From Plutella xylostella (Eukaryota > Arthropoda > Insecta > Lepidoptera > Plutellidae), in assembly GCF_932276165.1 (NCBI RefSeq), contig NC_063986.1, positions 7,452,501-7,516,500 on the forward strand: 64,000 nucleotides of DNA. Reading direction: 5' to 3'. The translations under genes and the position numbers were made by a program. The notes beneath the pieces are model-generated. The model was not told the DNA's origin. It saw nothing but the letters and a program-made list of their open reading frames with translations, and made no database searches. Shown piece by piece: positions 37,186 to 47,792 of the stretch (position 1 is its first letter; each line of letters begins with the position of its first letter).

Positions 37186-37332
37186 CCCCCTTATTCATAG
37201 AGAAGTTACAATACGTTTTAACTAATAAACTGTTTTGTCCCTCTCTGTAAAAGAACAAATTGTTCTTTGTCGGAGAGGGACAAAACAGTTTATTAGTTAA
37301 AACGTATTGTAACTTTTCTATGAATAAGGGGG
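37186..37332. mobile_element. 147-bp near-perfect palindromic MITE with TA target
   Basis: The element opens CCCCCTTATTCATAGAGAAG and closes with its reverse complement, flanked by TA on both sides. Complementarity runs almost to the centre (AACAAATTGTTC). A decayed relative lies about 0.9 kb downstream. The element cannot encode protein. Confidence 0.82.
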
Positions 37333-38261
37333 TAAGTTTCGAATCAAATAATAATAGAGGATAGCTTCCTAATTCCTATTATTTTAGTCTATGAATTCCA
37401 TACCGGTAGCGCCATCTTAGAACAAATACAATGAACGTGAATGAACCTACATGGGCCGTCTCTGAACGTAAACTGTGCTTCGAGAAGCATTAGTATTTGT
37501 ACCAAATACAACCAACATTAACCCTTGTCGCAAGCATTTAAGATTGATAATTCCATAGAAGCCAGTGTATGCCAAGCTTTTCCTCTTACGTAGCCAGTAG
37601 TAGCGACCCATTGAAGCCTTTTGCGTGGGTTACAGCTTTTTCCATAGATGGCGCTATTTCAGACGAAGCGTAGTACAGAATCGGTACATTAGGGTATTTG
37701 AACAAAGTCCACCTGCGTATCAGCTAATTAATCGGTATTGATATCTACATTAGAAAGCTAAATTCTTTAAATTGGTTACTTAGCTAATAATGCAATGAAA
37801 GTTGCACATTTTATACAAAGTTACTTACCTAATTATTTTCTGGCGAAGCAAAGAGTGATTAGGAATGGCATTATCCAATTAGATATTACCTACATTCTGT
37901 GTATACTTGACAAGCCTACTTTCTGAAGCTATCATTACTGATGCCTACTTAATTAATTGGCATGGTCATGTGTCATGAATAGTCATGATTAATTTAGAAA
38001 CGATCGCGATGACGTTAACAGTATTAGTAGGAAATCCCACAAAAAACCACGGAAGAAAAAAAAGATGACTAATATACTCGCGATCAATTAAAAAGTTCCA
38101 CCCGCCATTGCCGTCCTATATAACACTGGAACTTTTTCAGTGCCCGCGGGTGTAATAAAGGTATAATAATGTCGTAGTTCAGCGGTTTTTAAAACAGTAT
38201 CAAAGCTGATCAAAGTCATAATGACTAGAATATATTATTTTATTGAGCTTTACATAAATCA

Positions 38262-38380
38262 GGCAAACTTACTGGACGCTTTAGTTATTGAACTGTTTTG
38301 TCACTCTCTGACAGAGAACAATTTGTTGTTGACAAGTTTAATAGCTAAAGCGTCCAAAAACTTTTTTATGAATAAGGGGG
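38262..38380. repeat. Decayed relative of the palindromic MITE
   Basis: It shares AACTGTTTTGTC.CTCTCTG, a central AACAATTTGTTG and the terminal TTTATGAATAAGGGGG with the element at 37.2 kb. The arms have diverged (GGACGCTTTAG.TATT inverted). The open frame covering it is an accident. Confidence 0.65.
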
Positions 38381-38399
38381 TTAAAACAATGCACAATTT

Positions 38400-39270
38400 G
38401 CGACCTTATCGCTAAGAGAGATATTTTACAGGCAATCAGAAAACCAACCAGACTATCTCTTACAAAGACTTGAATAAAATAATTAATTAAACCATAAAGC
38501 ATAAAAAAGTATAAGGCATAAACGTATAATCTTTAATAGACAACCTGTTGTTGCAAAAAGGGCACACTAAGCCGAAATATAGGTTGCTGTATAGATATAG
38601 GTAACTGCTTAAGCAGGTGCGTGCTTTAATAAGTATTATACATTACAAGAATAAGTAGGTAGTAGTATTTTGATAGTATGTATGTACGTATAGTACCAAA
38701 ACTCTCATTAGAATTTACACAGAATTGTGATCTATTGGAAACAAACATTTGAAATAAACCTTTGTTAAACTTTGTTTATATTTATTTAGGCGCCTGTCTC
38801 CAGTTAAACATTGATAAAGAAAAAAATCAACAACTGAGCTTTTGATCTAAACTAATGAGCTTTTGTTATCGTGAGGCCTCTCGCTATCTTTTGTCAGCAG
38901 AATCAGATTTTACTTACTGTAAAAGTTGTCTACTTTTAGCTCATGTGAAATCCAAAAACTAGGTAATAGGCTAGTTTCCTAATTTTTTTACATACTTAGC
39001 TAGTTTCCTCCATGCTTTACATAGTAGACCAAAAATAGTAATATAATTTAGATTTTTCATACCTTGAATTACACTATATTATTTAAGGTACAGGAATTTA
39101 ACTATTTATGCATTTTTTAAATCCGTGTAGGTACCTATGTATACGTTGGTAAGTTTGTATAAGAATTCAAATGTAATGTTTTCATGAACCTGAGGAACTT
39201 TTAACACTTCCGGCCGGCAGATATTCACTTTCTTTCGATTTACAAATCCCTAATGAGGTGGAGAAATGGT
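38400..39270. other. Upstream region of the first Shx gene
   Basis: No exon recognised. A fragment with TTGTTGCAAAAAGGG at about 38548-38562 belongs to the TA-flanked repeat family seen at 51.1 kb. Shx-1 cis-regulatory DNA is likely to lie here, but I cannot mark specific sites. Confidence 0.4.
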
Positions 39271-39274
39271 CAAG

Positions 39275-39311
39275 TATAAAATAGACGCCCTAATTACTTC
39301 AAACATCACTT
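39275..39311 (+). promoter_or_regulatory. Core promoter of Shx-1
   Basis: TATAAAAT starts at 39275 and an initiator-like TCACTT lies at 39306-39311, about 30 bases downstream. This gives a 5' UTR of about 80 bases before the ATG at 39389. Confidence 0.6.
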
Positions 39312-39388
39312 ATTCTTGAAGCTTTGTGCAGTGCGTGTGTTAACAGTTGTTTGATATCGATCGTTGTCGGTGATCGTGGACGTGCAAG

Positions 39389-40603
39389 ATGGCGACGTAC
39401 AATGTTGCGCAAGCGCAGGCGGAGCTGCGCGCCACCCTTCCCCTGCCCGCGCCCGCACCGCGGCCCGGATACACCGACACCAGCCCGGGCAACGGACACT
39501 GGACTCCTATGGTAAGATAATTTAATCGATAACACTGATATTTTTGTTATCATTTCTAACATGTTTCAAGATCTAAAAAAAGCTCCTGAATTCATAGCAT
39601 CTAAATTAGTTTACATTTAACAGCCGGACAATCTTATTTACAGCCTTCACAATGGAAACCAATGCGTCCGCCCGGCGCCGCCGTCTCCACGAGCTCGGCT
39701 CCAGTGAACATGAACGGACACCACTGGAACGGACATTCCATGAAGTACCCGGCTCGACCACCGCCCGCCTGGAACAACGGACACACCACGAACGGCGGCT
39801 CCAAGAAGCCCAAGCGACTGCGCACCGCCTTCACCAGCCACCAGATGATGGAGCTGGAGCAGGAGTTCAGCAGAACCCGGTACCTCGATCGACCGAGGAG
39901 ACTGGAGCTCGCCGTGCAACTCAATCTCAACGAACGCACCATCAAGATCTGGTTCCAGAACCGACGGATGAAAGAAAAGAAGGACCGCGCAGAAAACGCG
40001 GACTCTGACGATGTGCAGTCCATGGAGTCATCGCCAGAAGTAGGCAGCACCTCGGAGACTATCACCATCGCGTCTGACGACGACTACTACCACCTGCCGG
40101 CGTCAGTCGCCGCTGCCAACATGAACGCAGCCGGCTTCACCGACCAATGGCCGGCTGCGGCTCCTTCTACTACTGCGCCGCCATTAGTCAGCTACGAATA
40201 CTACAACGGCCCAAGTATGCAGGATGGTATTCCAGGGTATGGCTACCCAGTGTTCGTGCCAGAGATGCCACCTCAGTACGCAGGTCACAGTCACCAGCAG
40301 TGGGCGCCTCCAGTGATGCAAGACGGCCCGATAGATCCCCAAACTCTGGGTAGAAGTGATGAGGAAAATGGGAACTCTTCATACGTGCCCATGAATGAAC
40401 ATGAAGACCTGGAGATTGCTCCCGACTGTGTGCCCTCAGTGGGATCAATACCTACCAGTGTCACCACAGATGGAGTTGTATCTAGTAACGATGACAGTAT
40501 TAATGATAATGCTTATGTTAATGTCAATGATAAGAACAGGAAACCGGCGAACTGTGATGTGTCTTGGATTAGGTCTATTTATACAGAAAACGATTACGAA
40601 TAA
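39389..40603 (+). CDS. Shx: Shx homeobox transcription factor (Hox3-derived), copy 1, nearest pb; ShxD if lettered from zen
   Basis: Two exons, 39389-39511 and 39644-40603, joined by a 132-bp GT-AG intron in phase 0; 360 residues. The ATG follows the TATA box, and exon 1 (41 codons) reads straight into exon 2 as TPM|PSQWKPM. The homeodomain is at residues 97-156 (39809-39988). It has R5, L16, F20, W48, F49, Q50, N51 and R53, and is the most zen-like of the four (RYLDRPRR, LNER). The C-terminal tail is acidic with many Tyr and Pro and could be an activation or interaction domain. Known: Shx genes are Hox3 duplicates of Lepidoptera acting in extra-embryonic tissue. Inferred: DNA-binding nuclear factor. 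The paralogue letter is by position only and uncertain. Confidence 0.9.
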
Positions 40604-40641
40604 GTTGTAATTTTATGTACATTTAAAATTAATTACTAATT

Positions 40642-40647
40642 ATTAAA
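40642..40647 (+). terminator. Probable poly-A signal of Shx-1 (ATTAAA)
   Basis: ATTAAA lies 39 bases after the stop codon. No AATAAA is closer. Confidence 0.45.
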
Positions 40648-40659
40648 CATTTTATTAAT

Positions 40660-41461
40660 ATTACAATTATTATGACTTCTTATTTTATTTATTTATGTGA
40701 AGGTATGCTTTTTCTTCTCCTGACCGTGCCGGGTCATTATATGAAAGGTATTGCCAGTCCTTTCCGGCAGTACGGCAGCTTAGATTGACTAAACGGTAGT
40801 ATGGAAGTATCCATGATTTAAGTAGTAAGATGAAAGGGTGCTTCCTGGAGGTCACTTACGTTTGAATCATTTCATAAATGGTCTGGGCTGCATATATGGA
40901 TTTGGTTTGTAAATAAAAACTTTCCCCATACGTAATTTTTATATCCATATAGGTATGTAAAATTACAAAAATTGTATTTGTAGCTGGTTTAAGCTAGACC
41001 TTTAATAAATTACTCCGCAACGATAGCAGTCCGCAGCAATAAAGGCTCAAATTGCAGTAACAAAAGTTTTCGTGCCAAAATAATGTTAGCAGTATTCAGA
41101 TTTTGCGAGTTACCTATTTACTGTTCACACAATGCCGCCAAAAACAGCATCGTGCGTTACAAGTACAAGTGCCTGTACCTGTCATGTTAACATTATACTG
41201 TTACAACTCACCTGTAATGGCCAATTTTCCATACTCGCATGTACCTATGTAGTATTAAAATCAGTACAAGTTGTAGTGCTCCTTGTGAAAGGATGTTCGA
41301 GCCGTGTAACCCTGAAGCGAGACCTCCATGTGGGGAGATTAGTACAAGGGTGAAAGTCTATTGAGTACCAGAAGAGGACTGAGGAACAGAGCCCTGATTC
41401 TCATAATGTCAAAATTTTATAAAATTGAGTCACAGTCTCATCATAATCTCCAAAAATTACA
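40660..41461. other. Intergenic between Shx-1 and the nested transposons
   Basis: No exon or repeat recognised. The open frame at 41132-41353 has no known domain. Confidence 0.4.
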
Positions 41462-42009
41462 GTCATGATTAACGTGACCATACGTCCCGCTTTGGGCGGG
41501 ACAGTCCCGCTTTCAAGCTGTCCGTCCCGCTGTCCCCCGCGAGGGCAAAAATGTCCCGCTTTGACCAAACGATAATTTAAATTAACTACATTTTGTAACT
41601 TCATCCCATATTTCCTTTCTTTTTTTAATCACTTGAGACAACTATTTACCTTCTTATCACTTACTCACATAGACTATAGGGAGTAATATGAGTCCGAGTT
41701 CCACCGAGACTCCGCGAGTAACTTCGTTCGTATATAAATTTATCTCGCTCACCTACCGATTCCTAACAAAGAAGAAATGCGTGGCAGTACATGTTTTCCA
41801 AAAAAGTAATCTGTATTAACTTTGTTATGAATTTTATTATGAATATGAAAATAAGATAAGATGCACTATTGATAAGAACTTAAAATTAAACTACTCAAAT
41901 TATTTAAAAAAATCAAAGTATGATGTTTAAGAATTTTGTAGCGTCTGGTATGAGAACACCCAAAAATTCCGAAAAACTTTTTTCCGAATTTGAAACACCG
42001 AATATGTAC

Positions 42010-42344
42010 GGTGGCCTGCGCCTAAAAGTATAGAGACAGGAAGTCAAGTACGCTACTCTCATGTATATTATGCTTTGAATAACGGTCAAGTTAGTTTAAT
42101 AGCGATCTCAAGCTCACATGCTGCTCAAGCACATCCACATAAACACCACTGCTAAACACATCACACACAACATGTCCCCGGATTTATAACAGACTAGCTG
42201 TTCCCGCGCGCTTCGCTTCGCCTTAAAAAGTTTTCCCGTGGGAATTCCGGGATAAAAAGTAGCCTATGTTCTTTCCCAGGGTCTAGACCGTATGTATACC
42301 AAATTTCATTCAAATCCGTTCAGTAGTTTTGGCGTGAAAGAGTA

Positions 42345-42379
<35 letters not shown>

Positions 42380-42486
42380 CAGTTACTTTCGCATTTATAA
42401 TATTAGTTAGGATGTAGCTGGTCCCTTCATCATCAGGGATCGCTATTTTAAAAACTCCGCCTGTATACTTTTAGGCGCAGGCTACC
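42010..42486. mobile_element. MITE inside element C
   Basis: It starts GGTGGCCTGCGCCTAAAAGT and ends with the reverse complement of GGTAGCCTGCGCCTAAAAGT, giving TIRs of about 27 bp. The flanking bases suggest a short target duplication (TAC or TA). Nearly half of its length is the repeat at 42193-42412. Confidence 0.75.
42193..42412 (+). repeat. Dispersed lepidopteran repeat, copy 2
   Basis: Same layout as 12263-12482, including the CAGA microsatellite, with about one internal difference by eye. Here it is inside a MITE, inside element C, inside a hAT-like element, so it is the youngest layer of the nest. Confidence 0.78.
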
Positions 42487-43628
42487 CTACTTACCCAATT
42501 TACAAAATATTGCAAAAACGATTTTTTAAATATCGATTTATAAAAATCAAATAATATAGTAATCACGAATGTTTATTTTTACGGTTGTTAAATACACGAA
42601 AAATAAAATTCAGATTTATTATAAACACGAAAATATGATAATTCGGGATTTTATCAAAAATAAAATGAACGTTTCAAAAACATTAGAACCAAAACTTAAA
42701 GATAAGACGACGATCAAAGCGAGGAGGAGCGTGTTAGATGCACATAGATATCGAAAAAATATTGTTAAAAAGAAATCTATTTGTAGTATTTATTGTTAAG
42801 TTACACAACAAAGCAAAACAATTGCTCGGATTTTTACGGTGTTTAACCTTTAAAACCTTAGGACCTAAACCTAAAGATAGGTGCGACGACGAGCAAAGCG
42901 AGGAGGAGCGTTTAGGTGCAGATAGATGTCGAAAAACAAAGCGGAGCGGAGCGAAAAAAAAAAAGATAAATTGTTAACTAAAATACATTCGGGGATTTGT
43001 GTTTTCGGAATATTAAAACTTCGGGATTCGTTATTTAAACAATTCGATATAATAAAAAATCGTACATTTAAAATGTCGAAATTATAACATTAAAAAATTT
43101 TACTTTGGTCATTTTAATAAATCTGTTGTTTGAAATTTCGTTTATCAACTTTTCGTAACTTTCGTTACTCGGAAACTTAATATTTACTAGAACTATGAAA
43201 TTCATCATTTAAAAAATCGTTATTTTCATATTCGTACCCGTCTGGTATATTTATAAAAACATAGTAAGTAGGTACTTAGGTATCCTATATATATATCAAC
43301 TTTACATGATTATTAGATAAATATAAAAAAATTACATTCGCCATTCATGCATGTCTTTCACATTTTACTCTTTCATCGTAGGAATTGAACTTTCAATTGA
43401 TGCACTGAGCAAACTGATAGCAAGCGAAAAGATAAGAAGACAAGTAATAATATTTAGTTGTAATCTTTGAGGGATGTAAAATTCCGCAGGTGTCCCGCTT
43501 TGACCAAAAAAATAAATGGTCACGTTAGTCATGATGCACAGTTACTTGTTTATTTAAGACAGTTGGTGCACGTTGATACCATTAGTATGATTTCACAGGA
43601 TTATGGTGAAACTGTGACTCATTTTTTT

Positions 43629-44206
43629 AGGGTTCCGTAGCCAAAATGGCAAAAACGGAACCCTTATAGTTTCGTCATGTCCGTCTGTCCGTCTGTCCGT
43701 CTGTCCGTCTGTCACAGCCGATTTACTCGGAAACTATAAGTACTACAGTAATGAAATTTGATGGGAATATGTGTTGTATGAACCGCTACAAAAATATGAC
43801 ACTAAATAGTAAAAAAAAGAATTGGGGGTGGGGCCCCCCATACATGTAACTGAGGGATGAAATTTTTTTTTTCGATGTACATACCCGTGTGGGGTATCAA
43901 TGGAAAGTACTTTTAAAATGATATAAAGTTTTCTAAAAAACATTTTTCTTAAAGTGAACGGTTTTTGAGATATCAGCTCTCAAAGACGTAAAAAGTATGT
44001 CCCCCCCCCTCTATTTTTATAACTACGGGGTATAAAATTCTAAAAAAAACAGAGGTGATGCATGCTAATTAACTCTTTCAACGATTTTTGGTTTGATCAA
44101 AGTATCTCTTATAGTTTTTGAGATAGGTTGATTTAACTGTAATATTATATTTGCTGCTACGGAACCCTTTGTGCGCGAGCCCGACTCGCACTTGGCCGGT
44201 TTTTTA
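43629..44206 (+). repeat. GGTTCCGTAGCC... CTTGGCCGG dispersed repeat
   Basis: It starts AGGGTTCCGTAGCCAAAATG, contains a (GTCCGTCT)n tract, and ends with TACGGAACCCTTTGTGCGCG followed by CTTGGCCGGTTTTTT. The GGTTCCGTA near the start is inverted as TACGGAACCC near the end. Repeats of this layout are abundant in Lepidoptera. The class is not certain to me. Confidence 0.65.
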
Positions 44207-44469
44207 AATAAATTTTGTACATATGAGAATCTGGTCTCAGAAGTTTTGGCAAGCTGTCATTTAATCTGTACCTGTTTACACGCTTATTACAACTTTGCTT
44301 GCGCTGAGAGACTTGGTCGTAAAGCTGACTATAATAATTATATCGAGCTTCTTCTGAAACTGACATCGATTGGTCAGTGGTTTGGCGAGGACACTGATCT
44401 ACCTATTGTGCCGTAAACAGGATGAAATTTTATCATTATATATATATTTTTATTTTTTTTTCGTGAATA

Positions 44470-44601
44470 TGTCGCAGGCGTCGCTTCAACCATTTGACGA
44501 GTTGTCCTTTAGTCATACAACTGAATAATATTATAGAATTATATTCAGTGAACGAGCTCGTGATTCAACCAATAAAGAGATTCAACCAGATGCCTGCGAC
44601 A
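44470..44601. mobile_element. 132-bp MITE, TGTCGCAGGC termini, TA target
   Basis: TGTCGCAGGCG at the left and CCTGCGACA at the right, flanked by TA on both sides. The AT-rich middle also has a short palindrome (CTGAATAATATTATAG-like). Non-coding. Confidence 0.7.
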
Positions 44602-44604
44602 TAT

Positions 44605-45425
44605 ACAATGCTACAACCAAAATTAAATTAAATAAAATTAATACAATACATACCTAAGCTATAAATAAAAATTGGCAAAAATGTTATGTTATAGGTATTA
44701 TCTAAGCCTGAAAATTAAATCTAAATCTAAAAATTTGCGAAAAAAAAATCACTTGCCATAGAAACTCGCTTGGTCACGTGACTTTTTGCAACAACTTTTA
44801 TATTATATAGGTAGCATTATTATAATTATAGTAATGTTTGCAAGTTGTACATAGTTTCAAAGTAAAGTAAATACCTACATACTTCAAATTTAGAAATAGT
44901 AGTTATTTTAGTACATTATAATTCAATGGGAGCCAATTGAAAGAATTCTGCAAAATAAATAGGTATCGAGGTATTTTTGTAATAAAACCCCGCATCTACG
45001 GTGCCGGTGTGAAATTTTGTATAAAATTCAGTCCGACTAACTTTGGACTGCTATATATGAATCTAGATGTATATTTGTACTTGTATTGTTCGCACTAATG
45101 AAACCATACTTATATCATTTCACGGGACTGATAGTCTATTTAAGATTTAATTAGAACATCTTACACTTCAACCTATAGCTACGACCTACAAAACTAATGA
45201 TTAAGGTTCAAATAGTATTCATTTATGTAAGTAGCTTGGATTTATCATTCAAGAAACTTAATTAAAGATATAAGTAATACACATTTAAAGCAAGCTGATT
45301 AATGAGAAATTTGGTAACATATCAAGTTTTTTTTAAAATCTAATCCCTAATGTTCTTGTACTTGATACTAGTATTTAACCATTATTAATAATTAGCTGAA
45401 GCTAATGATAATGATATCGATGTAC
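44605..45425. other. Upstream region of Shx-2
   Basis: AT-rich. No exon or repeat recognised. Presumed regulatory DNA. Confidence 0.4.
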
Positions 45426-45429
45426 GCGG

Positions 45430-45437
45430 TATAAATA
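45430..45437 (+). promoter_or_regulatory. TATA box of Shx-2
   Basis: TATAAATA, 113 bases before the start codon. A start about 30 bases downstream gives an 80-base 5' UTR. I see no clear initiator match. Confidence 0.5.
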
Positions 45438-45542
45438 AGTCTTATTAGTAACTGGGCCGTAAGTTTTACTTATTAGTTGTTTACAAGTTTACCGCAACAG
45501 TGCTCGCAGTGGTTATAAAATATTGTGAAAAATTGTGTCACA

Positions 45543-47044
45543 ATGAGTTACTTGTGGAAGAAACTGAGTGGCATTGAGGTTAGAATGTGTGGTGACGCGA
45601 GCGAGGGGGTGGAGAAGATGGAAACTGTGCATAAATCGTTTAACGATCAGGTTAGTTTATAAGTTGTTTATATTTAAACGAAAACTTACAAGATAGCATA
45701 CGATTGTATTGTAGAAAGGAGTGAATTAACACATAATTTTAAGACGCCTTTGTTATTAGACTTAAAATGAATAATTGAGTTGTTATTGTGAATAAATATT
45801 GATTGACATTTTGGAAACGTTCATTCTGAGGAAGCTTAGACGTACTCATATTACATAAGCAACCATAACCCTGCATTTCTTCAAAACCTATAACATTTAT
45901 TCGTAAAAATATAAGTTAGGTTAGATACCTAAGGTTTGCCTCCTTTAGCTACCTAACCACCTTTATTATTTAATTTCAGATTGGCAAGCAACCTTACTCC
46001 AGCGGCGCAATGTCCCTGATAATGAAGCACAAGAAGAAGCAGAAGAGGTTCCGGAGCGCGTTCACGACGACGCAGATAGCACTGCTGGAGCAGGAGTTCA
46101 AGAAGGACCCCTACGTGACCACGGCGCGGCGCGAGCACGTGGCCCGGGCCCTCGACCTGCCCGAGCGCGCCGTCAAGATCTGGTTCCAGAACCGACGGAT
46201 GAAAGAGAAAAGAGACACGACCAAAGGCGACGCGGACGAACCAGAAGATACGAAAGATAAAACACCCATTAACGATATAAAGAAACTAAGAGCTAATAAA
46301 CAAACTAACCATGCATCATTAGCAGACAAAATAGTCTTTAGCGATGATGAAACAATAAGAACTGACAAACATAATCAGTGTACTGACAGTTATAATGAAA
46401 TGAAAAGCAATCAAAGAGAAAGCCCATTGAGATTGGTGAAAAGTGAGAAAGAATTAATAATAACTAAAATACTACCTTCAGCTTCTTCGGTTGGTCGGCC
46501 GGATATCAAGATAGAATTTAGTCACAAAGCTCATGAATCCACTAAAAATATTGAAAAAAGTTCCACTCAGCATAAGCAACCAGTCGGACACATATTGCCA
46601 TTCTGTCAAGTTTCTGAATCGCAAAAATCTCCTCAAAATCTAAGCAAGGGTCATGATCAGAGATTTCAAGAAAATCTTCAACAGACGAACGTGTCTACCG
46701 ATCTCCTCTCATCTTACCAGCCAGCAGCTCCAACCAACATTGGAGTGGACCTCACCAAGTATTACCCTACTGTGCCTCCGGTTCAACATGTACCCTGGAA
46801 CAGAATAAATATGGTTCCAATTGTGCCAACGGGTTCTACAGGAATGCCCATGTTTCCAAGCCCTCAAGGGGCATTGGGTGTTCCGAATGTTGCGCCAACA
46901 AAGAAGTGTTCGTGTGACTGTCATGTGACGCCCAGCTTCGACCCAGCCTTCAGATACCAACAGCCAATGTTCTACACGCAATATGTTCCACAGTTCATCA
47001 CACATACTCAGCTGCCAACACAAACTCCTACTTCTAAGTTTTGA
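45543..47044 (+). CDS. Shx: Shx homeobox transcription factor, copy 2; ShxC if lettered from zen
   Basis: Exons 45543-45650 and 45980-47044; the 329-bp GT-AG intron is in phase 0; 390 residues. The ATG is the first after the TATA box. The homeodomain is at residues 57-116 (46040-46219), with W48, F49, Q50, N51 and R53 intact but an unusual helix 1-2 region (FKKDPYVTTARREH). The rest is a long Lys/Glu/Ser-rich linker, then a Pro-rich tail. Near the C terminus is a compact Cys/His cluster, KKCSCDCHV, which could bind metal or form disulphides. The RRMKEK(K/R)D end of helix 3 and the phase-0 intron link it to copy 1. Its 3' end faces copy 3. Confidence 0.9.
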
Positions 47045-47134
47045 CATACTATTACTTTATCTTCTATATTTTTTGTATTTAATATAAGTGTACTTTGGTA
47101 TGTTGTTATTATTTAACGTTTGTTTTTTTTTTGC

Positions 47135-47140
47135 AATAAA
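47135..47140 (+). terminator. Poly-A signal of Shx-2
   Basis: AATAAA, about 90 bases after the stop codon, preceded by a T-rich run. Confidence 0.6.
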
Positions 47141-47776
47141 TAATTGAAAAAGCTTAAGAGGATTGTTTTTTTAAAGGAATATTTAAATGAAAAGATAATC
47201 ATTTTAATTGTGTGAAATTTTATTAGTTCGCATTTTGAATTACAGAACTTGCCTACCTCGTAATTATTGTTTCCTATAATGTCCTTAAAATAAAAGCACT
47301 ATATCTATTTTGTATACAATCAATTTCATAACTATCGTATAAAGTAAATATTCTCAAAACAAGTTAAAATTAAGGTTAGTCGAAGATAAGGGTATAATAA
47401 TGAAAAAATATTAAGCTACAACAACAAAAATATTAAGTTTCTCACAGAAGAAGGTGAGCTTAGAATGAGAATATTGAAGTCAGCAGTCCAATTAATAAAA
47501 TGATTTATTAACAAACTTATTTATCAGTAAATCATAAACCTAGTCTTACTACATCTACTACTACATCAATTTAACTAAAACTTTTAATTTAACATAAATC
47601 TAGTCTTATATTAATTTCACAGGGTACATTATTTCAGTCTTATAAATTAAATTAGTTCAATAAGTTAAAATAAATAGATCTATTACGATAATCGTAATTA
47701 TTATAGGCCATAAAATATATTAATTAATCCAAAATAAAATTACTTACTAGGTTCATAAAGGTAAACCTAACATTAA

Positions 47777-47782
47777 TTTATT
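47777..47782 (-). terminator. Poly-A signal of Shx-3
   Basis: AATAAA on the minus strand, only about 11 bases after the stop codon. Other minus-strand AATAAA-like sites follow further on. The 640 bp between this site and the Shx-2 signal is AT-rich with no exon recognised. Confidence 0.45.
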
Positions 47783-47792
47783 GTAAGTATCA

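Larger units (their letters stand above)
41952..43239. mobile_element. Foldback-like element C (9-bp target duplication GTCTGGTAT)
   Basis: GTCTGGTAT at 41943-41951 is repeated at 43240-43248. The left arm carries CCGAAAAAC, CCGAATTTG and ACCGAATATG words; the right arm carries inverted TTCGGGG, TTTTCGGAATATT and TTCGGGATTCG. Two GC-rich cores lie at about 42695-42765 (decayed) and 42870-42953 (close to the cores of A and B), 175 bp apart. The left arm is interrupted by a MITE. The arm words again differ from those of A and B. Confidence 0.8.
41470..43527. mobile_element. hAT-like element with 8-bp target duplication, host of a transposon nest
   Basis: GTCATGAT at 41462-41469 is repeated at 43528-43535. 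The ends are TAACGTGACCATACGTCCCG and the inverted TAACGTGACCATTTATT. A run of GTCCCGC words sits just inside the left end, with one CAGGTGTCCCGCTTTGACC near the right end, as in hAT subterminal repeats. I see no transposase. It contains foldback-like element C, which in turn contains two further insertions. Confidence 0.82.

Noticed and set aside
39634..40068. Minus-strand frames opposite the Shx-1 homeodomain
   Set aside because: Antisense shadows of a GC-rich coding exon.
45953..46138. Minus-strand frame across the Shx-2 homeodomain
   Set aside because: Antisense shadow of the plus-strand exon.
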